Notes under the pieces: model-generated
Told to the model about the DNA's origin: nothing
The model's database searches: none
Seen by the model: only the letters and a program-made list of their open reading frames with translations
Shown: positions 12,181 through 24,414 of the stretch, in pieces
Numbering within the stretch: the first letter of the stretch is position 1
How the letters are laid out: each line of letters starts with the position of its first letter
Assembly (NCBI GenBank): GCA_003254925.1
Contig: QANZ01014570.1
Location: 15,380 to 79,379 of the forward strand
Direction of reading: 5' to 3'
Origin: Chamaecrista fasciculata
Lineage: Eukaryota; Streptophyta; Magnoliopsida; Fabales; Fabaceae
Length of the DNA: 64,000 nt
Translations under genes and position numbers: made by a program

Positions 12181-12935
12181 GGATTTACATTTTTGAACAT
12201 AAAAATTGAGTAAACTAGCAAATCAATCCATGGATTTACATTTTTCATCATCTTCATTCATTTTAGTCCCAAATCCTCAAAATAAAATTGTAAAGTGTCC
12301 CAAAACTCTTCCAAACATTTCAATTTAGTCCTTAAAAGTATTAAAAACCCTAAAATCTAAACCCCTAAACCCCTAAAAAAACTACTCTCTTGCAATTTGG
12401 TCCCTAAATCCTACTTTCCTCTTCACTTTGCCCAGACTTTTCATCATCATCCTCACAATCTCTCCTTCTTCATCCTCTTCCTCTTCCTCACTCTGTCTCT
12501 TCCAATTGGGGGCATAACAAGATCTTTGAAAACATCTCCTGTTCTCAAAATTAAACCACCAAGTTCAGAACTTTCCCTGACAAGCAATAGAATTAGAACC
12601 ATACAGACAAAGCCTCACTCAACTATAGCAGATTTAAGTTAACACTCTAGTTTTAATTAAATACACGTATTGGACTAGATTTTTAGGAAAAATATAAAAA
12701 GGAATATTTTCAACACTATTGGACATAGATTATATCAAGAATCTAAACATTTTTTGTGCATATTTTACTAATTGAATGAATTGGTTGTGCGTTAAGAATA
12801 TTATATATGGTTATTTATCATAATTAAGATGGTTTGGCAACTAAAAACATAAAAATTTAATGAGTAAACAAAGAAAAAGAAAAAATATATAGCACATAAA
12901 ACTAAATGTATCAATGTCGTTCTTTCATTAAAGTT
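12181..12935. other. Intergenic DNA, no supported gene
   Basis: CT-rich and 'ccctaaa'-like words lie near 12345-12385, and a short open frame of 81 codons starts at 12397. That frame has no recognisable family and no splice context, so I do not call a gene. Confidence 0.3.
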
Positions 12936-13090
12936 GTAGTTTGATTAGTCGTAATTCGACTAGTCGTTATTTAAAGTAGTTGTAATTTGATTAGTCGTAG
13001 TTTCATTAACCGTTGTTCTCAATAGTCGTAGTTTGATTTAGTCGTAATTCGACTAACCGTTGTTCTAAACGATCTTAGTTTGATTATTCG
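12936..13090. repeat. Imperfect tandem array of 'agtcgtaattcgact' units
   Basis: About three imperfect units of roughly 50-60 bp, built from gtagtttgattagtcgtaatt and ccgttgttct words. AGTCG-TAATT-CGACT is a small inverted repeat inside the unit. A TATA-like ctataaataaatg follows at about 13110, which resembles a repeat-rich LTR promoter, but I cannot show LTR ends. Confidence 0.4.
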
Positions 13091-13605
13091 TTGTTTTACA
13101 TTTATTCATCTATAAATAAATGTGGTAAACAACAAAAAATTCAACATTCTCATTTTTAAAAGATATCATAGGTTTTGGAGAAAATATTGTAGAAGAAGAT
13201 GAGAAGAAAGAGAAAGATACTCCAAGAACGAGGGATATATATCGACAAGTTTTATATCTCTATCAAATCAATGATTTACCAAAGGTATATATCTATACTT
13301 ATGTCAATGGATGTTTAATTTATTTTTTTTTTCTTGTCTCTAATGTGTGTAATTCTCATTTTTATAGATGTTATGCAAATGATGGATTCGTGCATGATTC
13401 AGAAACTTGCTACTTGTTGATGGAAAAATCCTTTATATAGTGCAAGATAAAGCATTTGTAATGTGGGGACAATAATAGAGTTGTGGATCATCTGCTGTAC
13501 TTTTCTCCAGTTGTCCTTGCTGTCCTTCAATATCAACCATCCATAAGATCAGATGGCTTATTTTGTGCCATCTGTCCCATATTATTTTTATGCGTTTTCA
13601 CTAAG
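13091..13605. other. Intergenic DNA, possibly transposon-derived leader
   Basis: A TATA-like motif and a purine-rich stretch (agaagaagatgagaagaaag) are followed by unremarkable sequence. No coding region was recognised. Confidence 0.3.
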
Positions 13606-14072
13606 GGCCCGTTTGGATATTAGGTTAGTAAAGGAGGGATAATAAAGGAGGATAAAGGAATGAGGGAGGTAATAAAGGAGAGGTAAAGGATTTGTGTTAT
13701 AAAGGAGGTTTTTAGTAAATTGTGTTTGGGTAAATGAGAGATAAAGAAGGAATTATGATGTGAAATTATTTTAAAGGGTATGTAATGATTGTGGTGGGTT
13801 GAAATAATAGTATTGGTATTTTAAATTTGTATAGGGGTAAAAATGGTAAAAATAAAGGAGAATAAAGGAGTGTTGTTTTTGTGTTTGTTTTGGTGGTAGT
13901 AAAGTGGTATGAGTAATGATTGCCTCGAAATTTGTGCTAAAGGAGGAAGTTAATAAAGGATGTTTTTTGGGGTGGTAAGATAAAGGAGGATGGAGGTGTG
14001 AATGTGGGACCAAAATGTAATTTTTGAGTACTGAATTGTAAACTTTTAGGGACTAGATTATATATTTTTCCT
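13606..14072. mobile_element. MITE-like element starting gggcccgtttgg, cut by an N
   Basis: The left edge gggcccgtttggatattag is a common plant DNA-transposon start. The body is rich in 'ataaaggag' words and holds, inverted, the acccctatacaaattt / caatcattacataccc module shared with 281-670 and 9709-11140. The right edge is not reached before the N at 14073, so completeness cannot be judged. Confidence 0.5.
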
Positions 14073-14073
14073 N

Positions 14074-17000
14074 TTACAAGCCTAGAATAGGCGGTGCCAA
14101 GAGAATCAGCTTCTAACTTGTCTCTACAACCTTCCACAACATCATGAAATTCATGCATCCCTGGAGAAAGAGAGTGCCCAAGATTGGCAAGATGGTCAGC
14201 AACTGAATTGGCCTCACGGTAAACATGATTAACACTACAACTCCAACTGGTATCAAGGATGAGTGTTTTAATTTTAGCAACAAGACTGGCATGAGGATGC
14301 GCAGCCCCCACACCATTAATAATAGCATCCTTGGCAAACACGGAATCAGTTTCAACATGCACATGATCAAGCTTCAGGCGGTGAGCTAATTCAATAGCTA
14401 AGAGAATACCACGTAGCTCGGCTGTATTGATGCTGCACCTGCCAAGAGGGCTCGCAAATCCCATAACCCAGGATCCATTATCATCTCGAATAACTCCCCC
14501 GCAAGCCGCAGATCCAGAAGTCAGAACAGAACCATCAGTGTTGATTTTGTACTGCCCAGGAGGGGGACGCGTCCAGGAAACACTGGTGAACTCATTATGT
14601 ATGTTGAGCAGTTTTCGGTTACTACCAATAAAAGCCCTATGATCATTAAGCGAGGCATGAATACGCTCCATTATTGTTTGTAACGACCAGGCACTGCTGT
14701 TGTGCACTAAAGCACACCTACTGAGCCAAATATTCCAGCAAGTGTAACCAAAAACAATTGCCCAATCCAAACCAAAAGAAGAAATATTACCCATTCTTGA
14801 GCTCAAATTCAACCCGATCCATTCAGACAATGGTAGATTAAAAAAAACCTGAGCTTTATTAGGCGCAACAATAGACTTCCACAGCTTGGCAGCATGAGCA
14901 CAATCCCTTAGGCAATGTATGACTGATTCATCCTTCCCACAAGTGAAGGGACAACTAGGAGATGATGCAATATTTTTGTTAAAAAGAAAGAGTTTGACTT
15001 GAATTCTTTCATGAGTAGTAAGCCACAAAAAATTGCGGATTTTGGGAGGTCCAGGCCATTTCCACAGCATCTTCCAACTGCTTTGTTGATTGGTAGGCTC
15101 GACATGAATAAGGCTGTGGTAGGCAGAGTGGACAGAGAAGGATCCATCAGATGTATGTTTCCTAGCCGGATAATCATCAATACTCGAATGGCAAGGAGGT
15201 ATGAGACCCCTAATAATATCAACAGTTAAAGGAGGAAGGAAATTAGCAAATAACTCATAGTTCCAATCACCTGAGGGCGTAGTAAAGTCAATCAACTTCC
15301 TTTCACATTCAACATTAGTAAGAGAAATGCAAGCATGAAGGGAAAGTTGGTCATGACCAGGCACCCATCTATCACTCCAAAACCGGATACTGAGACCATT
15401 ACCAATCCTCCAAATAGTGCTGTCAAGAACATCCTCCCAAATATCACAAATACCTTGCCAAAGGTTAGAAGAGCTCTGTTTTTTCTGAACAATAGGAATG
15501 ATGCCGTCACCACAAGAATATTTGTTCCGTACTGTGCGCACCCACAGGGAATCTCTATCCACAATAAGGCTCCAAGCAATCTTCATGAGAAAAGCTTTGT
15601 TATTGGTGCGCAGGTGACGAAAACCCAAGCCACCATCAGCTTTGGGTTTACAAACCTTGTCCCAAGCAAGGAGATGCATACTGGTAGTATTACCAGAGTT
15701 ACTCCAGAGGAAAGATCGAGCAAATTTCTCAATACTATCACAAGTTGTGGCAGGGATTTTAGTAGTCTGCATGATGTAAGAAGGCATGGATTGGATGACG
15801 GATGAAATAAGGACAGCTCGACCAGCCATATTCAAAGATTTCATCTTCCATGAACTTAGTCTTTATTGAACTGCATCAAGGAGGAAATGGTAAGTCCCCC
15901 TAGTAACTCTTTTGTGGAGCAACGGAGTACCAAGGTATTTACCGAGATCAGAAGTACAACCAAATCCCATAGTCTCACAAAGTTGTTCCTTTCTCACATG
16001 ATTCACATTCCTGGAGAAGAAGACTTTAGTCTTGTTAGCGTTAACTTTTTGCCCTGAAAAATTACAGAAGTCATTCAAGACCGAGTTAACGACCTGCGCC
16101 TGATCTAAAGAAGCTTCATTAAAAAGGATGAGATCATCTGCAAAGAAGAGATGCGAAATAAGGGGCCCCGATCTTTTAAGGCGAATTGGCTTCCACCTCC
16201 CATGTTCAACTTCAAAAGAAATCATGTGGGCCAAGCGTTCAATACAAATGACAAAAAGATAGGGCGAAAGTGGGTCCCCCTGTCTAATTCCTCTAGATGT
16301 GGTAAAACTACGAGTCATACTACCATTCCAAAGGACCTGCATCGAGCAAGAGGAAACACAGGATAAAATGAGAGAGATGAGCCAATCTTTGAGCCCTATG
16401 TCTTGCAGAGCACTCTTCAAGAAATCCCAATTCAACCTGTCATAAGCCTTCTCAAGATCAATCTTGGTAGCCATGAAGCTTCTATTACCATGGAGATTTC
16501 TCATAGAATGAATAACTTCCTGTGCAACAACAATATTATCACTACTATGTCTTCCTGGAATGAAGCTGCACTGAGCTGGAGAGATGATTTTGTTCAAGTG
16601 GCCCTTGAGACGATTAGCGATAACTTTAGTAATGAGTTTGTAAACAACATTACACAAAGCTATAGGGCGAAATTCCTTCAGAGATTCAGGGTGGTCCACC
16701 TTGGGAATGAGAACAAGGAGAGTCTGGTTAATATCTTTAATACAATCAGGCTCCATAAAAGCTTTTTTCACAAGTTTACAAACATCATTACCAACTGTAT
16801 CCCATTGACTCTGGAAAAAAAGAGCATGGAGAACATCTACTCCAGGAGCTTTGAGAGGACCCATACTAAAAAGAGCACTCTTGATTTCACAATCCTCGAG
16901 GTCGCGGTGAATATCTCTGATACTAGCTTCATCTAACGACGGAAAGAGGTTTGTGAGCTCATCATGGTTGACCCTCTGGACACATTTATAAAGGTTCTCA

Positions 17001-17441
17001 TAGAATTCAACCGCCATATCCTTCAGTTTCTCTTCCTCAGAGATCCATTCACCCGCATCATTCCTGAGGGTATCAATACGATTTCTCTTTCTCCGTGCAA
17101 TGGTAGTTGCATGAAAAAACTTCGTGTTACGGTCTCCCCAATTCAACCAACGACATCTGGACTTTTGGTACCACAAGAGTTCCTCTTGACGTAGAACCTC
17201 GTCATAGGCCTCCCAAAGTTCCCTACGTACACGAATGAGATTCGAATGTCCGCTTGAGTCAATGGCACTGTCAATACCAGTGAGTCTACGCATAAGTAGG
17301 TTCTTCCGTTTGTGGATGTAACCAAAAACATTCTTATTCCACAAGCTAGCTCTCTCCCTGAAAAGTTCACATTTTCTTGTCCAATCTTCAGCAATATTCC
17401 ACGCATCTTTTTCTACACCGGGAAAGGAATCATGACACAGC
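14074..17441 (-). mobile_element. L1-type LINE, copy 2, bounded by single Ns
   Basis: Nearly identical to copy 1 over 14074-16547 (which matches 6584-9057 of copy 1) and extending further 5'. It adds the linker before the reverse transcriptase (WLNWGDRNTKFFH), APGVDVLHALFFQ, LLVLIPKV and SFIPGRHSSDNI, then the RT, zf-RVT and RNase H parts. One premature TAA at 15863-15865 breaks the frame where copy 1 has Gln. Copy 1's stop is Arg here. The copy lacks the 3' A tail and an ORF2 start. It is bounded exactly by single Ns at 14073 and 17442, so its placement may be a scaffolding join rather than a true insertion. Confidence 0.85.
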
Positions 17442-17442
17442 N

Positions 17443-19889
17443 AATAATAATAATAAAACCTACATTTCTCTTTTTCTTCTAATTTAAAAGCTCCAAAATT
17501 ATTCTGAAATATATTATGCATCTTCTAATTGATTATTATTAAGTTCTGAATGGAATTATGCATCTTTAATTGTAGACCATCTTCTAATTGATTATTATTA
17601 AGTTCTGAATGGAATTATGCTATGTACTCTTACCACCTCATTAAAGAATGGAATTATGCATTAATAAAAAAACTTGACTATTTTTCAGAATTCATTTGCA
17701 ACAATCAAGGAAATTTAAGATGTTCTTTATTCTGATTGGCGCAAAAAGCAAAAATTATAAAAAGTTCCCAACAATTAAAGATTCATTTCAGAACATTTCC
17801 CACAGTTTAGAAGAATTATAGTTCAGTCCAGTAGAAATTGCGAAACAATCAATTGTGCAGATAAAATTACATATCAACATAGAAAAATGGCAAAACAAAT
17901 CATATTTGCAAAGAAAATAACGAATTAGCCCAAAAAAAATCCAAAACAGTCCAATTAGCTAAAGTCTTTCAGTCTTTTAAGATTATATTATTACCAAATT
18001 TTGGTTTCTTGAAACAATCTTGACACCAGACATATGGCAAAGATTATGGAATCATTTGTCAATCACTTTGTGTGTAGAAACTGCAGCCTATAATTTTGTT
18101 TCTATATTTGTTTTAATTAGTCAATTTCATAGTATTAGATATGGAAATTATAATAATTATTTTTCAATTAATTATATTTCACAACTAAATTTGAAGAGAG
18201 AGATTTTAGATCAATTGTGAAATATCTTAGACTTAGATATGAACTTTGAGAACGTAAATACAATGGTCCTTATTCATTCAACAATAATTTTGTTAAGTTA
18301 TAAGGAGATAGATCGCAAGAAATCATATGAATGATCATTTGTTCCCATAATTTAATGACAATTAAGTGGTAATAGGCCACTTTAACTCATGACATATCCA
18401 ACACAATTGAAGTCTGAGAGCAAGGGGACAGAGATTGAAGGAAAATTGAAATAAATCCCAAAATAAAACATGGGCCATAATCGTAAAAGAAATTTACTCT
18501 CTATTCAGTTTCTTAGTTAAGACTTTAAAACTATAGGCACAACATTAGGAAGAACAAAACTGGGGTGGGAAAGAGAAAAGAAAGCAAAAAGAGTCATTTG
18601 GCATAAAGGATCTCCTAAACACAACACCCATATCATTAATATGATATACGTATATACCATTTACACCTACAATAAACCGCCCAAAAAAACAAAAGTCATA
18701 TCAAGAAAATATCTTTTCCCGTTTCTTCGTAGAGAGAAGGCAAACACAGAAAATGAATTCCTTTTTGTGGCTATTGGTTCTCTGTCGCTTAAAACCACCT
18801 GTTGACATGAAATCCCAAACAGAAAAATGTTAGTCGCTTATGTCTGCTATGCCACTTAATAGTTTTTGGATTTGAGAGAAGAGAGAGAAACATGACAATC
18901 CTGATTAATATTTCCCAGTCCCATAACACGCAGAACACAGAGAAAGTCGAGAGAAACAAAGGGAAAACCTCAATTTGAGAGAAGAGACCATGGTAGCCAT
19001 GAGACCTGAGGAACCTATCAACTTAGGATCACAAAGCCAAATCGAAACCTACAATATATAAACATCAACTTAGGCATTGTAGAAATGTATAATCACACAA
19101 CAAAATATATTCGAGAAAACAAACCTCAACTTTAGCACTGTAGAAGCTAATCGATCGTTTCTTTGTAGGTGGGTCATATGTTTATTTACATAACATATCA
19201 TTGAGAACACCTACATTCATGAGAAAAAAAAATTCAAGAATATAAGTGGAATAAGATTTTCATTGTTTAGCAAAAAATTGAATGAGAAGCAGAGGATGAT
19301 ACATTGCAGTAGTATTGATTTTCATTGTACAACATCTAACAATGCGAAGACTCGAATTTCCACGAAATATATATTACATATGGCGCATCATCATCGGCGT
19401 TAATTAGTGTATCCATGAATGCTCATAATTATTTTTTGTAAACAAAATTAATTACATTCCATATATGTGTGGCCTCAAATTCAAAATCAAATTGAATAAT
19501 TTAATGCATGCCTTCACACATTTGATTTCCTTCCATGTAGGGGTGTGTATTGCGTTTCTTTCCAGTACCGAAAACGCATCCATCTATTTAGAAGATATGA
19601 CCATCCATTGACAAATGCAAAACATTGCCTTCATCATATTTAATTTATTTCCATATATATGTACAGCCTCAAATTGAAAATCAAATTGAATAATTTAATG
19701 CAGACCTTCACACGTTTAATTTCCTTAATATTTGTCAATATGCATTTGAATAAGATTAAAGATTTTAATCACCACAGTTGACTGACATATGGGACGAATT
19801 TAATTAAGGACACGTGTCGAGTGAGCGTAGAAGTTGTGGAGATGAAAAGTGACACAATTTGGCTCTAGCACTCAGCTTTTACATATTAT
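17443..19889. other. AT-rich intergenic DNA without a supported gene
   Basis: It opens with AAT repeats next to the N and then a tandem duplication (17520-17620). The rest is low in long frames. Two related blocks near 19470-19500 and 19665-19740 ('cctcaaattgaaaatcaaattgaataatttaatgc'-like) show a local duplication. No RNA gene or family was recognised. Confidence 0.4.
17520..17620. repeat. Tandem duplication beside LINE copy 2
   Basis: catcttctaattgattatta and what follows is present at about 17520-17562 and again at 17578-17620, almost unchanged, 58 bases apart. It lies just outside the N-bounded LINE. Confidence 0.8.
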
Positions 19890-20371
19890 AATAGAAGAGT
19901 CATTTTGGTCATTAATATATGCCTTAATGTTCATTTTGAGTCCTTATGTTTTAAAATGTTCAAATTAGTTTTAAATGTTGGCAACATATTTCATTTTGGT
20001 TCAAAACTATTGAATTTGATCTTATTTATTTCATCTCTCATTTCAAGTTTAAAGGACTTATTAAGAGTAACTCGTAGCTCTGAATTCGTTACATTCAAAC
20101 TTAAAACAAGAGAGATATTAATCAATTTTGCTTATTTGACCGTGAAACGAGCGATCTACTTTGAAGGCTGATTCGACCTTATTTGTTGACAATCCTAGTT
20201 AGAAAGAAAATGTACTCTTATGAGAATAATACATACTTTTGGATTCGTCACATTCGAACTTGAAAACGAAAAAAAATATAATTATATTCAATAATTTGGG
20301 ACTAAATGAAATTTTTTTTAACATTTAGAACTAATTTGAATATTTTGAAATATAAAATATCAAATAAACAT

Positions 20372-20951
20372 GGCTTAAGTGCAATTTTGGTCCCCTAACT
20401 TTTGCAAAGGTCTCAATTTGGTCCCCTAATTTTTTTTGTTGCAATTTTGGTACCCTAACTTTCATAAAGGTCTCAATTTGGTCCCCTAACTTTTTTTGTT
20501 GCAATTTTGGTCCCCTAACTTTTGAAAGCGTCTCACTGTTGGTCCCAAGTGCACTTTTTCCATCCATTATCTGCCGTTAGTGCCGATCTAAAGGCTGAGT
20601 TGGTTGATGACGTGATAAATATGAGTGAAGTGGATTAAAAAATGACCATTTTGCGGAGACGTTTTCATGACTTGGAAGTGCACTTTGGACTAATAGTGAG
20701 ACGTTTTCAAGAGTTAGGGGACCAAAATTGTAACAAAAAAAGTTATGGGACCAAATTGAGACCTTTGCGAAAGTTAGGGGACCAAATTGAGACCTTTACG
20801 AAAGTTAAGGGACCAAAATTGCAACAAAAAAATTTAGGGGACCAAATTGAGACCTTTGCGAAAGTTAAGGGACCAAAATTGCAACAAAAAAAGTTAGGGG
20901 ACCAAATTGAGACCTTTGCAAAAGTTAGGAGACCAAAATTGCACTTAAGCC
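20372..20951. mobile_element. Mutator-like hairpin MITE ('ggcttaagtgcaattttgg' family)
   Basis: The inverted ends GGCTTAAGTGCAATTTTGG and CCAAAATTGCACTTAAGCC enclose arms of repeated phrases (tttggtcccctaact, aaaggtctcaatt, and their complements). The 9-bp flanks aataaacat (20363-20371) and cataaacat (20952-20960) differ by one base, fitting a Mutator-type target duplication. It sits inside an older 'ttttggtcattaata' repeat (about 19890-20362 and 20961-20990) and ends about 390 bp before the VOZ start codon. Confidence 0.8.
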
Positions 20952-20960
20952 CATAAACAT

Positions 20961-21343
20961 TATTGTATACATTTAGAACCAACTTGGTCGGTGTACGCAG
21001 GGTGGTTTTTCCGGTGGTATCTCGTGCATGATTCTGTTCCGACTTGGTCGCTCCAATTTAGGGTTTCGAATATATTTCACTTTCCAAACAATTTTCGTTA
21101 CTCCTTTTGCTTTGTTCTTTTTCTATTTCTCCCTCGAGACCTATTCTTACTTCATTGTTGCAGAAGAATTCGTCTTTCTTTTTTCTCTGGTAATTCTGAT
21201 TTCTACTTGATCTGATTCAAGTTTTAAACTTTGCGAAACAAACCACTCGTTTATTTTAGCTCTGATCTGGGATAATTATCGAGTGTTTCAAGTTCAATTT
21301 TTAATTTTTTTCAAGATTTTGTGATATTTACTGAAAGGGAACA
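20961..21343 (+). promoter_or_regulatory. VOZ upstream region and leader
   Basis: A pyrimidine-rich leader (tttgttctttttctatttctc) precedes the start codon. A donor-like ctctg|gtaatt at about 21188 could mark a 5'UTR intron ending shortly before the ATG. This is inferred only. The promoter starts right next to the hairpin MITE. Confidence 0.4.
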
Positions 21344-24300
21344 ATGGATGATGATATTTCAAAGACCAAATATGGATCTTCCTCTCATCAAGTCATGAAG
21401 GATAAAGCGAAACAACTTGTTGATGATCTTCAAGGAATCTTCTCGAAGCTTCAATCGGCAAGAAACGAGAGTAGGACCAATGATATTGTTTTCTTTGAGG
21501 CGAAGATGCATCTGATGCTTCAAGAGTGGAAAACTGAGCTGAACAAACCATCTCCAGCTTCCTCCTTGGGTGTATGTATTTATGTTGACGCAAAACTTAT
21601 TTTTTGTAGTCTAAGTTATTGTAAAATTGCAATGTAAACCTTGTATATTTGTAAATACTTATCAATTATTTAGTCTCATGAATAAGGTTTCAAGGACGAA
21701 ACAAGTATGTTTCTAAAATTTTGGAATTAAATGGTAGTTCTTGGGACAAAAAATAGACTTACTCTTAAGTTCATAGACATTCCCAATTTATACTGTGAGC
21801 TGTCTCATTGTATTTGAGTTTGAAGATTTGCATACATGTTGGTGGTGTTCTCTAGGATGGAAATCTTGGACTATTTCCAGAGGAACTAGCCCAATTGCTT
21901 CAAGAGCTTGATGAGGAAGATGATGCAAATAGTGAATTGGCAAAGGTTGCAGCTGCACCCTTGAAAACTGAGCCACATCTTCATAATCTTAATGGAACCT
22001 ACTATTCGTCATTCCAGGAAGTAAGTTTCTTTCACTAATTCTGAAGGGGTCTTGTTATGGTTTACATACTGCTTGTCTGATTCTTTATTTCAGTGATTTG
22101 AATAAACACTTGTTGTCTCTATTATGATTCATAGTTGTAAGCTTTTTGGGGTAGTTCTTTTTTAATTGAACATATAAATTGGTCCTTGTAAGATATACAA
22201 ATTAACAACTCAATCTCTGATAGTTTAGCTTACTCTCTTTGATTTCTGAAAATCATAAAATCAATACATTTTAGTCCTTTTGTCCCTACAAGTTAGTCTT
22301 TATAAATATGCTTAAGGGATAAAATGTATTGTCTCCCTAACTTGACTAAAAGTGTGTAAGTTATCAGCTCAGATCTTTCAAGGACCAAGTTGTATCTTTA
22401 CTCTTTGTTTTTTGGGTCATCAAACATAAAGAATATCAATATCATATAGACTAGAGTATGTGATTAGGTGTACCATATAAGTTTTCATTAATTGACACCA
22501 GAATTGGCAGTTTTGCAAAATTGATTGTTGCTTTTTACTGGTTCATCTGTTATTTCTTTGTTGTTCTTCATAGATTTGATGGATAATTAACTTAGTATCT
22601 TGCAGAAGTGTTTTGACGCAAATCAACAAGGTTGTGCTCTTGAAGGCTTTAATCACATTGAAGGCTCTGCTTCAACTCCCTATGGCTTTAATCACATTGA
22701 AGGCTCTGCTTCAACTCCCTATGGCAATGCTGTTGACAACTCAGTTACGTTCACTCAATCGGATCATCATCAACTCGGTTTAAATCAAGATGTGCTGTCA
22801 GATCATCATCAACTTGGTTTAAATCAAGATGTGAATTACAGCACAGTGGGTTATAACACTGATTTGATTGATCAGTTTAATATATATCCTGACTTCAGGT
22901 ATAGCTCAGAAACAAAAGGCACTGAGCCAAATCAATTTAGTTTAGATGAATTGTTTGACAGTAGCCATTTTGTTGGAGCTGATGAAACTAAACAGTTTGG
23001 AGAGGGTATTACGCCTAATATTCTTCCAAATATCCGGCCTGCACCTTCTGCTTTTTTAGGCCCAAAATGTGCTTTATGGGATTGTTTTAGACCAGCTCAA
23101 GGGTTAAAATGGTGCCAGGACTACTGCAGTAGTTCTCATGAACTTTTGGCAAATAATGAGGGCCTTCCCGGCATGACTCCAATTTTACGGCCAGGGGGCA
23201 TTGATATAAAAGATGGTCCCTTGTTTGATTCCCTTAATGCGAAGATGCTGGGTAAGGAAGTGGGCTTACCTAAATGTGAAGGTGCTGCTTTGACTAAATC
23301 CCCCTGGAATGCTCCTGGTAAGTTCCATGAACTTGTATTACTTTATATGCATCTCATTGTTTAATGTATTTATTTAATATTTTGAATTCTAGCAAGAGGC
23401 TTGCTTTTATCAAGTGTTATGGAAGAACTTGGTTTATCTAGGAAGTAGGAATGATCAAAATACTCATACTCAAGATTACTCCGTGGGTTTTAGTCCTAGT
23501 CTGGATCTAATGTCAATGGGTCCAAGAATGGGGAATGAGGTATCCTAATGTAATAAAAAATATTTATTTATATATATAAAAATATAATATTTTCAAACTT
23601 CATGTTGAAAAAATGTAAATTTGTAAAAATAAAATATTAAATATTTCTTACATATTGAAGTAATCTAATAATATATCCATATTTATGATTTTCTTTGATA
23701 GTTATAGATATAAAAAATTGATGAAATTATGTTTTATATTGGTAAACAAAATAATTTATTTCTAAGTTTCTCGGAGTCAGGTATGGGGATTTAATTATTC
23801 AGAGTCTGAGGATGGGAAATGATTTTAATATCCGCTCATATTTGGGTCTAGGGACGAGAATCATAGTACTCTACCTATATTATACCTGTGATCATCCCTA
23901 CTTTGTCTTTTTTGTTCATGTTTGTATCATTGGTTTTCTTCTTGTTGCAGAGTTGTTTGATCTTTCTCTTCTTGAGGGTGAAACTGTAAGAGAGTGGCTT
24001 TTTTTCGACAAACCTAGAAGGGCTTTTGAGAGTGGAAATCGAAAACAAAGATCTCTCCCTGATTACAATGGACGAGGTTGGCATGAATCGAGGAAGCAGG
24101 TGATGAAGGAACATGGGGGGCAAAAGAGGTCCTATTACATGGACCCTCAGCCTCTAAGTTATCTTGAATGGCATTTGTATGAATATGAGATGAATAAATA
24201 TGATGGCTGTGCATTATATCGACTGGAACTAAAGCTTGTGGACAAAAAGAAAAGTCCCAGAGGAAAACTGACCAAAGAATCTCTTGCTGATTTACAAAAC

Positions 24301-24414
24301 AAGATGGGAAGGCTAACTGCTGATGTTCCAGCAGATGAAGAAAGCCCTGTTAAAGAAGCAAAGGCGAAATCTGGGAATCTTGTATCTAATGAAACTGAAA
24401 TAAACAATCCATAG
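21344..24414 (+). CDS. VOZ1: VOZ (vascular plant one-zinc-finger) transcription factor
   Basis: Coding exons 21344-21571, 21856-22020, 22606-23317 and 23951-24414 join in frame to 522 aa. VOZ proteins are land-plant nuclear DNA-binding factors that act in phytochrome signalling, flowering and stress responses. Domain A at the N-terminus shows [14 protein letters not shown] and [12 protein letters not shown]. Domain B holds [19 protein letters not shown] (Cys286, Cys291, Cys301, Cys305 and His309, in the place of the zinc-binding residues) and the basic stretch [36 protein letters not shown] follows. The N-terminus is closer to VOZ1 than VOZ2. The protein is longer than the usual 450-490 aa. 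Two in-frame 13-codon tandem duplications in exon 3 explain part of this. A conserved Pro after the second Cys is Phe here. Introns 2 and 3 carry repeats. Confidence 0.93.
22168..22400. repeat. Hairpin repeat in VOZ intron 2
   Basis: The left phrase attggtccttgtaagatata and its inverse (tctttcaaggaccaagttgt) enclose a 230-bp segment with ttttagtccttttgtcccta. A related copy lies at about 26625-26870 downstream of ACX3, and a similar design at 31950-32215. It is probably another hairpin MITE. Confidence 0.55.
22645..22722 (+). repeat. 39-bp perfect tandem duplication in VOZ exon 3
   Basis: 22645-22683 is repeated without change at 22684-22722. In the protein this doubles the 13-residue segment [13 protein letters not shown]. 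The exact identity points to a recent event or an assembly slip. Confidence 0.95.
22759..22836 (+). repeat. Second 39-bp tandem duplication in VOZ exon 3
   Basis: 22759-22797 and 22798-22836 encode [13 protein letters not shown] and [14 protein letters not shown] few base differences separate the two units, so this duplication is older than the perfect one 36 bases upstream. Confidence 0.95.

Noticed and set aside
12345-12385. Telomere-like 'ccctaaa' words
   Set aside because: Units are irregular (accctaaaatctaaacccct) and few; not a tandem telomere array.
23318-23950. An extra coding exon in VOZ intron 3 (frame starting near 23812)
   Set aside because: Joining exon 3 at 23317 straight to 23951 restores the family sequence [15 protein letters not shown]; the extra frame is intron or repeat sequence.
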